Source: Acidobacteriaceae bacterium (lineage in GTDB: Bacteria > Acidobacteriota > Terriglobia > Terriglobales > Acidobacteriaceae). Taken from it: a stretch of DNA of 8,117 nucleotides. The stretch's first letter is position 1. The number at the start of each line of letters is the position of its first letter. The notes below the pieces were generated by a model. It was not told the DNA's origin, searched no databases, and saw nothing but the letters and a program-made list of their open reading frames with translations. This document shows, piece by piece, positions 1 to 6,705 of this stretch. The stretch spans positions 4,688-12,804 of the forward strand of contig PKXI01000168.1 of the NCBI GenBank assembly GCA_003133425.1. Direction: 5' to 3'. Position numbers and translations under genes: made by a program.

Positions 1-3000
1 TTTGGTGGCCTTACGCGCGCGGCGTTCGAGGGCGTTCTCGACTTGCTCAGCGGGCGTTATCCCTCAGACGAGTTTGCGGAACTCCGGCCGCGGCTCACGT
101 GGGATCGAATCCGCAATGTTGTTACGGCACGCGATGGCGCTGCGCGGCTCGCAATTCTTAACGCAGGCACCATTCCTGATCGCGGGCTCTACGGTGTGTT
201 TCTCGCTTACAGCGAAGGCAAGGCAGTGCGCGTTGGCGAACTCGATGAGGAGATGGTTTTCGAGTCGCATCCCGGCGAGACTTTCATACTTGGCGCCTCC
301 ACATGGCGCATCGTCGAGATCACGCACGATCGGGTGCTGGTAACTCCAGCTCCTGGCGAGCCTGGGAAGATGCCTTTCTGGAAAGGTGACGGGCCCGGGC
401 GGCCGCTGGAATTTGGCCGCTGCATTGGTGCGCTGGTGCGCGAACTCCGCGCGCTGCCCAAACCCGCGGCGCTGACGCGGCTTGTCGCGGAACACGATCT
501 GGATCCCGGCGCAGCGGAAAATTTAATGCAGTTCCTCGCCGACCAGGAGGCCGCGACAGACTCAGTGCCTGACGATCGCACGGTTGTGATCGAACGCTGC
601 CGCGACGAGTTGGGCGACTGGCGGGTCTGCGTGCTCACGCCGTTTGGAAGCCGCATCCACATTCCCTGGGCGATGGCGGTGAGTGCGCGCATACGCGCTG
701 CTGGCGGTCCTGAAGTGGAGACGCTGTGGGGCGACGACGGCTTCGTCTTGCGCTTTCCAGACACAGATGAGCCGCCGGATCCAGATTGGTTTCTCGTTGA
801 GCCGGCGGAGGCAATGCAGCTTGTGCTGCGGCAACTGGGTTCGACGGCGCTATTCGCAGGGCGTTTTCGCGAGGCGGCAGGCCGTGCGCTCCTGCTTCCG
901 CGTCGACGCGCGGATGCGCGCTCGCCGCTGTGGCAGTTGCGTAAGCGGTCGTACGATTTGCTCAGCGTGGCTTCGCGTTATCCTTCGTTCCCGCTGCTGC
1001 TCGAGGCGTATCGCGAATGCCTGCGCGATGTGTTCGACATGCCGGCGCTGATTGAAACGCTGCGCGCGATTGAGCAGCGGCAATTGCGCGTGCACGTGGT
1101 GGAGACGCGCAAGCCTTCGCCTTTTGCTGCATCGCTGTTGTTCAGTTACGTTGCTAATTTTCTCTACGACGGTGATGCGCCGCTTGCAGAACGGCGTGCG
1201 CAGGCCCTCACCATCGACCAGGATCAGCTGCGGGAATTGCTTGGTGAGGCCGACCTGCGCGAACTGCTGGACGCCGATGCAATCGCCGAGGTGGAAGAAG
1301 CAGCGCAGTGCCTGGCAGAGAATTATCGCGCGCGCACGACCGATGGTATTCACGATCTTTGCCTGCGGCTTGGCGATCTATCCCGCGACGAGTTGGCGCG
1401 GCGCGTGGTTTCGCCCGAGCTTTTGCATCATGTCGACCGGCTCACTCGTTCGCGGCGATTGCTTGAGTTGCGCTTTGGCGGCGAACGGCGCCTGGTTGCT
1501 GCAGAGGATGCGGCCCGCTACCGCGATGGTTTGGGAATTCCATTGCCGCCCGGGCTTGCGGCGGCGCTGCTGGAGCCGGTGGCGCACCCGGTGCTCGAGC
1601 TTGTTCGCCGCTACGCGCGCACCCATGGGCCGTTCACGCTGCGCGAGGCCGCGGATCGATTTGCGCTGGATGCCTTTGCAGTAGAGAATGCGCTGCGCCA
1701 GCTTGCCGGCGAGGGCCGCGTGCTTGAGGGCGGATTCCGTCCTGGCGGCCTTCATAGCGAGTGGTGCGATGCGGAAATTCTGCGCCAGATTCGGCGCAAG
1801 TCGCTCGCCAAGTTGCGCCGCGAGGTCGAGCCTGTGGAGCAGCACACGCTGGCGCGCTTCCTCACGCACTGGATGGGATTGCTCACGCCGCGTCGGGCAG
1901 GTCATGGTAATTTGGGTCACGCCAACCTCGATGCGCTTCTTGATGCTATCGAGAGCCTGCAGGGAACGCCTCTGCCTGCATCGCTGGTGGAGTCTTCGAT
2001 TCTGCCGGCGCGCATTGCGGACTATAACTCTTCTGGTCTTGACACGCTGATTGCGGCCGGCGAAGTTGCCTGGGCGGGAGTGGAGCCGATTGGCGAACGC
2101 GACGGACGCATCGCGCTGTTTCTTGCCGACAAGCTGCCTTTGCTGGCGCAGCAGAGGCCGCTGGCGGAGCCGCTCACGGAGCGTGAAGAAAAGTTGCTTG
2201 CTGTTCTCGAATCTACCGGTGCCAGTTTCTTCGACGCGCTTCATCAGGCCGCAGGTGGAGGCTATCCAGGTGAGACGATCGAGGCGCTGTGGAGTCTGGT
2301 GTGGCGCGGCCTTATCACCAACGACTCGCTGCATGCGCTACGTGCTTATATCGCCCGGCCCGAAAGCGCACGTACTCCGCGCCGGCTGCAAACGGGCGCG
2401 GTGTTTCGTTCGCGCCGCACCGTGCCCCCCACCGCTCAGGGGCGATGGTCGCTTCTGCCACTGCGCGCGTGCTCCGGTGTGAAGGGTACGGGCTTTAGCC
2501 CGTACATCAATTCCTCCCAATCGGCCGGGGCTTTAGCCCCTGAGGGACGTCCCCTCGCGCCTTCCGCCACCGAAGCCAGTCACGCTCTTGCTTTGCAACT
2601 GCTCAATCGCTACGGCGTGCTACTGCGCGAGTCGGTTGCGGCGGAGAATGTTCCAGGCGGTTTCAGCGCTGTCTATGACGTGCTGAAGGCTCTCGAAGAA
2701 AGCGGCCGCATACGTCGGGGCTATTTTGTCGCCGGACTTGGTGCAACACAATTCGCGCTTCCTGCCGCCATAGATCTGCTGCGCCAGCTACGCATCGCGC
2801 CGCCTGAAGAGAAGCCGGAGTTTGTGCAATTGGCGGCGACCGATCCGGCCAACCCGTATGGCTCGGTTCTGCGCTGGCCGGACTTGCAGGTTGCTGAAGA
2901 AGATTCTGAAACTGCGCCACGAATTCTTACCCGCGCAGCCTACGCTGAAGTAATTCTGCGCAACGGGCAATTGGTTGCGTGGCTTCGCCGCGGCAATCCA

Positions 3001-3294
3001 AATATTCTTATCTTTCTGCCAGCCGAAGAGCCGGAGCGATCGCAAACGGCCGCGGGGCTCGCGCATTTTCTGTGCTCGCGCGGACAGGAACGGATGCGAT
3101 TGGGCAGCCACCAGGGCGTGCTGATCACGACCATCAACGGCCAGCCAGTGGCTGCGCATCCCATGGCGCGCTTCCTCATGGATGCAGGCTTTCATCCCGG
3201 ACCGCTGGGCATGCACCTGCGGCGCATTCCGCTGGCGATGGGACAACATGCGCACGAACCACACGCCGGCACTCCGGGCGGCGAGGTGCAATAG
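1..3294 (+). CDS. lhr: Lhr-type large ATP-dependent DNA repair helicase, C-terminal part (5' end outside window)
   Basis: The frame is open from base 1 to the TAG at 3292-3294, giving about 1097 residues. The RecA-like motor domains must lie upstream; long Lhr proteins are about 1500 residues. Residues below are counted from base 1. A winged-helix segment with the Lhr signature LSGRYPSDEFAELRPRL is at about 15-33. AGTIPDRGLYGVFL at 55-68 and FWKGDGPGRPLEFG at 126-139 mark the Lhr core beta-barrel region. LGDWRVCVLTPFGSRIHIPWA follows at about 204-224 and SRYPSFPLLLEAYRECLRDVFD at 325-346. The long C-terminal extension ends in family blocks: PEFVQLAATDPANPYGSVLRW (from 939), AWLRRGNPN (about 992) and DAGFHPGPLG (1061-1070). 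The family consists of 3'-5' DNA translocases/helicases linked to DNA damage repair, and uracil-DNA glycosylase activity has been reported for E. coli Lhr. Residues about 826-851 are encoded by a palindromic repeat (separate entry) in a linker between GRWSLLP and the QLLNRYGVL block. A TTG at 43 is not the true start, because conserved sequence continues upstream of it. Confidence 0.95.
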   Translation, partial: FGGLTRAAFEGVLDLLSGRYPSDEFAELRPRLTWDRIRNVVTARDGAARLAILNAGTIPDRGLYGVFLAYSEGKAVRVGELDEEMVFESHPGETFILGASTWRIVEITHDRVLVTPAPGEPGKMPFWKGDGPGRPLEFGRCIGALVRELRALPKPAALTRLVAEHDLDPGAAENLMQFLADQEAATDSVPDDRTVVIERCRDELGDWRVCVLTPFGSRIHIPWAMAVSARIRAAGGPEVETLWGDDGFVLRFPDTDEPPDPDWFLVEPAEAMQLVLRQLGSTALFAGRFREAAGRALLLPRRRADARSPLWQLRKRSYDLLSVASRYPSFPLLLEAYRECLRDVFDMPALIETLRAIEQRQLRVHVVETRKPSPFAASLLFSYVANFLYDGDAPLAERRAQALTIDQDQLRELLGEADLRELLDADAIAEVEEAAQCLAENYRARTTDGIHDLCLRLGDLSRDELARRVVSPELLHHVDRLTRSRRLLELRFGGERRLVAAEDAARYRDGLGIPLPPGLAAALLEPVAHPVLELVRRYARTHGPFTLREAADRFALDAFAVENALRQLAGEGRVLEGGFRPGGLHSEWCDAEILRQIRRKSLAKLRREVEPVEQHTLARFLTHWMGLLTPRRAGHGNLGHANLDALLDAIESLQGTPLPASLVESSILPARIADYNSSGLDTLIAAGEVAWAGVEPIGERDGRIALFLADKLPLLAQQRPLAEPLTEREEKLLAVLESTGASFFDALHQAAGGGYPGETIEALWSLVWRGLITNDSLHALRAYIARPESARTPRRLQTGAVFRSRRTVPPTAQGRWSLLPLRACSGVKGTGFSPYINSSQSAGALAPEGRPLAPSATEASHALALQLLNRYGVLLRESVAAENVPGGFSAVYDVLKALEESGRIRRGYFVAGLGATQFALPAAIDLLRQLRIAPPEEKPEFVQLAATDPANPYGSVLRWPDLQVAEEDSETAPRILTRAAYAEVILRNGQLVAWLRRGNPNILIFLPAEEPERSQTAAGLAHFLCSRGQERMRLGSHQGVLITTINGQPVAAHPMARFLMDAGFHPGPLGMHLRRIPLAMGQHAHEPHAGTPGGEVQ
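2481..2555. repeat. Paired-palindrome (REP/MITE-like) repeat inside the lhr coding sequence
   Basis: Three palindromes lie in about 70 bp. The first, 2486-2505, has perfect 9-bp arms GTACGGGCT/AGCCCGTAC around TT. The second, 2527-2540, has perfect 6-bp arms GGGGCT/AGCCCC around TT. The third, 2544-2553, is the perfect 10-bp palindrome GGGACGTCCC. The first two share the core GGGCTTTAGCCC. The element length keeps the lhr frame, and both CTTTAG cores are read in frames that avoid the embedded TAG (GGC TTT AGC and GCT TTA GCC). The outer boundaries are a guess. Similar GGGCTTTAGCCC-type repeats are, to my recollection, scattered between genes in Acidobacteriota; that was not checked. It encodes no transposase, so if it is mobile it would depend on a partner encoded elsewhere. 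Confidence 0.7.
3283..3288 (+). promoter_or_regulatory. Ribosome binding site for the Nei-like glycosylase
   Basis: GAGGTG lies inside the last codons of lhr, 9 nt before the GTG at 3298. It supports that GTG as the start. It also fits translation of the two genes from one mRNA, since the lhr stop falls between this site and the GTG. Confidence 0.6.
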
Positions 3295-3297
3295 GCC

Positions 3298-4155
3298 GTG
3301 CCCGAAGGCGACACCATCTTTCGCACTGCCCGCTCGCTTGGGCGCGCACTTGGCGGCAAACCGGTGACGGTGTTCCGGTCCACCTATCCACTGCTCACGC
3401 GCTTCAATGACGATACCCCGCTTGCCGGGCAGACTGTGGAGCGCGTTGAAGCGCGCGGCAAATGGCTGCTGATTCATTTTTCAGGCGGCGGGACGCTGGC
3501 TACTCATATGCTCATGAGCGGGAGCTGGCATATCTACCGGCACGGCGAGCGATGGCAGCAGCCGCGATTCAATATGCGCATCGTCATCGAGAATAGCGAT
3601 TACATTGCAGTTGGTTTTCGCGTGCCGGTAGCTGAGATGCACACCGCGCAATCGCTCGCGCGGCAAACGAGAATACCGTGCGAGCAGATTGACGTGCTGA
3701 GCGCGGACTTTAATGCGGCGGAGGCGGAGCGGCGAGTACAGGCGCATGACAGCGAAGAGATTGCCGACGTCCTGCTGCACCAGGGGGTGCTGGCGGGCGT
3801 GGGTAACGTCTTCAAATCGGAGATTTGTTTTGTGACGGGCATTAATCCATTCTGCAAGGTTTCCGCGCTCAGGCAGGATCAGTTGCAGGCCTCGATTGCC
3901 GCGGCGCAAAGACTTGTGCGCGCCAATGTGCTGGAGGATTCCGGGGACACGATCGTGACGTATGGCGGCAGAAGGCGCCGCACCACGCACGAATCGGATC
4001 CAGGGGCCAGCCTGTGGGTTTATGGACGCAACGGAGAACCGTGCCGCCGCTGCGGTGAGCCGATTCGCCGCCGCATACAGGGCCCGGATGCGCGAGTTAC
4101 TTTCTGGTGCGCCAGGTGCCAGCCGATGCCGGATGGCACAAATATTGATGGGTGA
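3298..4155 (+). CDS. Fpg/Nei-family DNA glycosylase/AP lyase (endonuclease VIII-like)
   Basis: This 285-residue protein starts at GTG, giving MPEGDTI. In this family the initiator Met is removed and Pro2 becomes the catalytic amine, with Glu3 as partner, so the start is fixed by chemistry as well as by the upstream GAGGTG. The N-terminal beta-sandwich includes Lys55 in GKWLL, the conserved catalytic-domain lysine, and THMLMSGSW at 69-77. The H2TH domain carries LLHQGVLAGVGNVFKSE at 159-175, with Asn170. The C-terminal zinc finger has Cys249, Cys252, Cys271 and Cys274, with Arg266 in the DNA-contacting hairpin. The enzyme excises oxidised bases, pyrimidines in the Nei group, and nicks the resulting abasic site. 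The MPEGDT start and the lhr neighbour resemble mycobacterial Nei2 (Rv3297, beside lhr Rv3296), so Nei is favoured over Fpg/MutM; the substrate is inferred. It begins 3 nt after the lhr stop and is probably co-transcribed with it. All key residues are present. Confidence 0.93.
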   Translation: MPEGDTIFRTARSLGRALGGKPVTVFRSTYPLLTRFNDDTPLAGQTVERVEARGKWLLIHFSGGGTLATHMLMSGSWHIYRHGERWQQPRFNMRIVIENSDYIAVGFRVPVAEMHTAQSLARQTRIPCEQIDVLSADFNAAEAERRVQAHDSEEIADVLLHQGVLAGVGNVFKSEICFVTGINPFCKVSALRQDQLQASIAAAQRLVRANVLEDSGDTIVTYGGRRRRTTHESDPGASLWVYGRNGEPCRRCGEPIRRRIQGPDARVTFWCARCQPMPDGTNIDG

Positions 4156-4167
4156 CCCGCGCCCGAA
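4156..4167. other. 12-bp gap between convergent stop codons, no terminator seen
   Basis: The glycosylase TGA (4153-4155) and the PBP TGA (complement of 4168-4170) nearly touch. I see no GC-rich stem followed by a T-run on either strand near here. The run of six T at 4196-4201 has no stem before it, and the 6-bp stem at 4221-4238 has no T-tract. Termination must therefore be factor-dependent or lie inside the opposing genes, so the two transcripts probably overlap at their 3' ends. Confidence 0.5.
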
Positions 4168-6555
4168 TCAGTTCCCGCTCTTGCCCAGCCCAAAGATTTT
4201 TTGCAGAATATTGCGGCGGTCTTGCGGGTGGTCGCAAGGGAAGGTGGGCGCGGTGCCGGCGAGGAAGGCGGCATCGAAGCTGTCGGGGCAGGTTTCGTCG
4301 CTCAGCAGGTTGCTGACCTTGTCGATCTTCACGATCTCAACGCCTTCGGGCACCGAGAATTCATTGGTGTCGGAGTACTGTGGCAACAGCACGGCCTTCT
4401 TCATGAACTCCGCCCAGATGGGTGCGGCGGCGTGCGCGCCTTCGAGATTCAAATTGGTATAGTCGTCGTTGCCCACCCACACGATGCAGAGCAAGTTGCT
4501 GGTAAAGCCGGCGAACCATGCGTCGTGGCTGGTGCCGGTTTTGCCCGCGGCCGGCGCCGTGAACCCCAGCGAGCGGACTCCGGCGCCCGTGCCGTGGTTA
4601 ATTACATTCTCCATCATGTTGGTCGTCAGATACGCAACACGCGGATCCAAAACCTGGTGGGAAGAGGGCGTGTAATCGTTGATGATGTCTCCGGTGGGCG
4701 TGCGCACGCTGGCCAGCATCCAGGGGTCCAGATGCACGCCGTTGTTGGCGAAGACGGTGTAAGCGCCAGCCATATCCAGCGGCGTGGCGTCATAAGAACC
4801 AATGGCTACCGACGGAGTTCCACGTGCGTTCTTGATGCCCGCATCGCGAGCCAATGCGGCTACCTGGTCGAAGCCGACCATCGCGGCAAGCCCGATGGTG
4901 GCGTTGTTCAGCGACTGCTGCAGTGCGTATCGCGCCGTGACCTGGTCGTGATAGACGCCTTCAAAGTTGCGCGGCGTATACTCCTGGCCGCCGACGTCGT
5001 AGGTGGTTTGCTGGTCGCTCAGCATCATGACCGGCGAGAACAGTTGCTTCTGTCCCGGCAGCATGGTGCCCTGTGCGGCCGTGTTGAATGCCGCGGCATA
5101 GACAAACGGTTTGAAGATGGAACCGGTGGGCCGGCTGGCTACCGCGTGGTTCAATTGCGAGTTTCCGTAGCTGCGCCCGCCCACCAGGGCAAGCACCTGG
5201 CCGGTGTGCGGATTGAGCGCTACCAGCGCAACCTGGGGATAGATGACGCTTTGGCCCAGTTTCTTGCGGCGGGCGTACAGCCTGTCGACCTGCTCATCCA
5301 CGACGTGAATGGTGGAGACAACCGCGATGGTAGCTGCTCGCTGCAAGTCCGGATCGAGCGAGGTGTAGATGCGCAGTCCTTCGCGATTGAATTCGCGGTC
5401 GCCGAGTTTTTGCACCAGCTGATCGCGCACCAGGTCCACAAAATAAGGGGCTTCGCCTTCATCTACGCTGGCCTGCGCCAGGTGCAGCGGTTCGGCCTTG
5501 GCGTGCTCGGCCTGGTCCTTTGTAATTGCCCCGGTCTCAACCATCGCATCCAGCACCATGGCGCGGCGCTCCATGGCGCGGTCAGGATGCCGGAACGGAT
5601 TCAGCCGGCTGGGGCTTTGAATGAGGCCCGCCAGCAACGCGCTTTCGGACAGGCTGAGCTGGCGCATGTCTTTGCCGAAGTAGGCCTCAGAGGCCTCGCC
5701 GAAGCCGTTAATGGCGAAGCTGCCGAGCTGTCCCATCGGGACCTGATTGGCGTACATCTCGAAGATCTGTTTTTTCCCGAATCGATGTTCCAGCTGGAAG
5801 GTAATGAGAATCTCGATGAGCTTGCGCTTGATGTGCCGCTCGGGCGTGAGAAAGAAACCGCGCGCCAGTTGCATGGTCAACGTGGAGCCGCCCTCGACAA
5901 AGCGGTGCCCTGGGGTCATATCGTTGCGCAGGGCGCCAATCATGCGGATGTAATCCACGCCGCCGTGTTCAAAGAAGCGGCGGTCTTCAATGGCCACCAC
6001 CGCCTGCACCAGGTTTGGTGGCATCTCGTCGTACGCAATCAGCCGGCGCTTGGTGCGATTGGCGTCCTCGCTCAGCCCGGTGATGAGCATCGGTTCCAGC
6101 TCATAGCTTGACAACGGCTGACCGTGAGCGTCGCTGATGGAGTTCACTACGCCGCCGCTGATGCGAATTGTCGCTGGATCCTCGGAGTGGTAGGACTGCG
6201 GGCCGGGGCGCACGGTGATGACCTGCGCGCCTTCACTGTACGTTCCCAACTGTGAGGCCTGCGTAGCGCCGTCTGGTGTGTAGCCGACCTCGCGCAGTTC
6301 AGTGGCGATGAGGTGGATGGAAAATTTTTGTCGGGGACGGACCTCGCGGGGCGCGGCAAAGACCTTGGCGGTGTTGGCAAACAGCGGCTCTTTCAAGCGC
6401 GCGTCCACGATGCCCTGATACTTGTAGTAGTAGAAGCCGCCGACGACGAGGAAAACGAGCGCAAAAACTGCAATCGCTACCAGGGCGACGCGGAGCGCAA
6501 GCGATGACAAGGTATGCTTCCCAGTGGGTTTTGCCAGCTTGATTTTCAACGCCAT
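4168..6555 (-). CDS. Class A penicillin-binding protein (bifunctional transglycosylase/transpeptidase, PBP1b-like)
   Basis: This 795-residue protein polymerises lipid II into glycan strands and cross-links the peptides on the outer face of the inner membrane. A short basic cytoplasmic tail (KIKLAKPTGKH) precedes one transmembrane segment at about 19-41. Residues about 65-120 (KVFAAPREVRP, LREVGYTP, AQVITVRPGPQ) resemble the UB2H domain of PBP1b, which in E. coli binds the outer-membrane activator LpoB. The GT51 domain (about 170-340) has AIEDRRFFEHGG with catalytic Glu190, EGGSTLTMQLARGFF at 221-235, RKLIEILITFQLE with Glu248, and IFEMYANQV in place of the usual ILExYLN. The transpeptidase domain (about 440-720) has the SxxK Ser479/Lys482, SLN at 548-550 and KTG at 672-674. 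A short tail after about 730 contains Cys756 and Cys774, which could pair in the periplasm (inference). The ATG is supported by AAAGGAG 5 nt upstream. It converges on the Nei-like gene with 12 bp between stops. mrcB would be the nearest named relative, but orthology is not shown. Confidence 0.95.
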   Translation of the reverse strand: MALKIKLAKPTGKHTLSSLALRVALVAIAVFALVFLVVGGFYYYKYQGIVDARLKEPLFANTAKVFAAPREVRPRQKFSIHLIATELREVGYTPDGATQASQLGTYSEGAQVITVRPGPQSYHSEDPATIRISGGVVNSISDAHGQPLSSYELEPMLITGLSEDANRTKRRLIAYDEMPPNLVQAVVAIEDRRFFEHGGVDYIRMIGALRNDMTPGHRFVEGGSTLTMQLARGFFLTPERHIKRKLIEILITFQLEHRFGKKQIFEMYANQVPMGQLGSFAINGFGEASEAYFGKDMRQLSLSESALLAGLIQSPSRLNPFRHPDRAMERRAMVLDAMVETGAITKDQAEHAKAEPLHLAQASVDEGEAPYFVDLVRDQLVQKLGDREFNREGLRIYTSLDPDLQRAATIAVVSTIHVVDEQVDRLYARRKKLGQSVIYPQVALVALNPHTGQVLALVGGRSYGNSQLNHAVASRPTGSIFKPFVYAAAFNTAAQGTMLPGQKQLFSPVMMLSDQQTTYDVGGQEYTPRNFEGVYHDQVTARYALQQSLNNATIGLAAMVGFDQVAALARDAGIKNARGTPSVAIGSYDATPLDMAGAYTVFANNGVHLDPWMLASVRTPTGDIINDYTPSSHQVLDPRVAYLTTNMMENVINHGTGAGVRSLGFTAPAAGKTGTSHDAWFAGFTSNLLCIVWVGNDDYTNLNLEGAHAAAPIWAEFMKKAVLLPQYSDTNEFSVPEGVEIVKIDKVSNLLSDETCPDSFDAAFLAGTAPTFPCDHPQDRRNILQKIFGLGKSGN

Positions 6556-6560
6556 CGCTG

Positions 6561-6567
6561 CTCCTTT
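6561..6567 (-). promoter_or_regulatory. Ribosome binding site for the PBP gene
   Basis: On the minus strand AAAGGAG stands 5 nt before the ATG at 6555-6553. It is a strong Shine-Dalgarno match that fixes the start. It lies 7 nt downstream, in transcript sense, of the end of the heptad-repeat arm at 6575. Confidence 0.85.
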
Positions 6568-6574
6568 GTAATTC

Positions 6575-6609
6575 AGCTTCTAGCTTCTAGCCTCTAGCTT
6601 CTCGCTCCT
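6575..6609. repeat. Heptad tandem repeat array, AGCTTCT units
   Basis: Back-to-back 7-bp units on the plus strand: AGCTTCT (6575-6581), AGCTTCT (6582-6588), AGCCTCT (6589-6595), AGCTTCT (6596-6602), then a decayed CGCTCCT (6603-6609). Three units are identical and one differs by one base. There are no spacers between units, so this is not a CRISPR. No open frame or protein product is suggested. Confidence 0.85.
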
Positions 6610-6673
6610 CGGTGCATGGATAAGCTAAAGCTCGAACCTAAAACCGCGAATGCTAATCGGATCGATTGAAGGT
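6603..6673. other. Centre of the proS-PBP spacer, between the two repeat arrays
   Basis: This stretch is visibly richer in A and T than the flanking genes. It contains two further AGCT tetramers 6 bp apart (6623 and 6629). The whole spacer, 6556-6705, is only 150 bp and has no open frame worth calling. A PBP promoter could lie here, but I find no convincing -35/-10 pair with correct spacing on the minus strand, and none is annotated. Confidence 0.4.
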
Positions 6674-6701
6674 AGCAGCTAGAAGCTCGTAGCTAAAAGC
6701 T
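6674..6701. repeat. Heptad tandem repeat array in inverted orientation, AGAAGCT units
   Basis: Four 7-bp units on the plus strand: AGCAGCT, AGAAGCT, CGTAGCT, AAAAGCT. The AGCT cores begin at 6677, 6684, 6691 and 6698, exactly 7 bp apart. The unit is the reverse complement of the AGCTTCT array at 6575-6609, so the two arrays face each other across about 71 bp. This array starts 4 bp beyond the proS stop codon. It is more degenerate than its partner. Confidence 0.75.
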
Positions 6702-6705
6702 GCTC

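Noticed and set aside
43..45. TTG as the start of the helicase gene
   Set aside because: The frame upstream to base 1 (FGGLTRAAFEGVLDL) is family sequence, so the gene enters from outside the window.
1378..2334. A 318-codon minus-strand open frame inside lhr
   Set aside because: The translation is Arg/Gln-rich with no recognisable domain, and the plus-strand Lhr blocks run unbroken through the same bases.
4196..4201. A run of six T as a terminator for the lhr-nei transcript
   Set aside because: No stem can be drawn directly before it, and the bases encode Lys-Ile near the PBP C-terminus on the other strand.
4221..4238. Hairpin CTTGCG/CGCAAG as a terminator
   Set aside because: The stem is only 6 bp with a 6-nt loop and no T-tract on either strand, inside PBP coding sequence.
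4201..6111. A 636-codon open frame on the plus strand, antisense to the PBP gene
   Set aside because: It mirrors the codon bias of the PBP gene in GC-rich DNA. Its translation shows no family motifs, and the minus-strand frame carries every class A PBP catalytic motif.
6603..6673. A promoter for the PBP gene
   Set aside because: The region is relatively A/T-rich, but no -35/-10 pair with acceptable spacing stands out on the minus strand, so a call would be a guess.
6575..6701. The heptad arrays as a CRISPR
   Set aside because: The units are 7 bp and contiguous with no spacers, and no cas gene is present.
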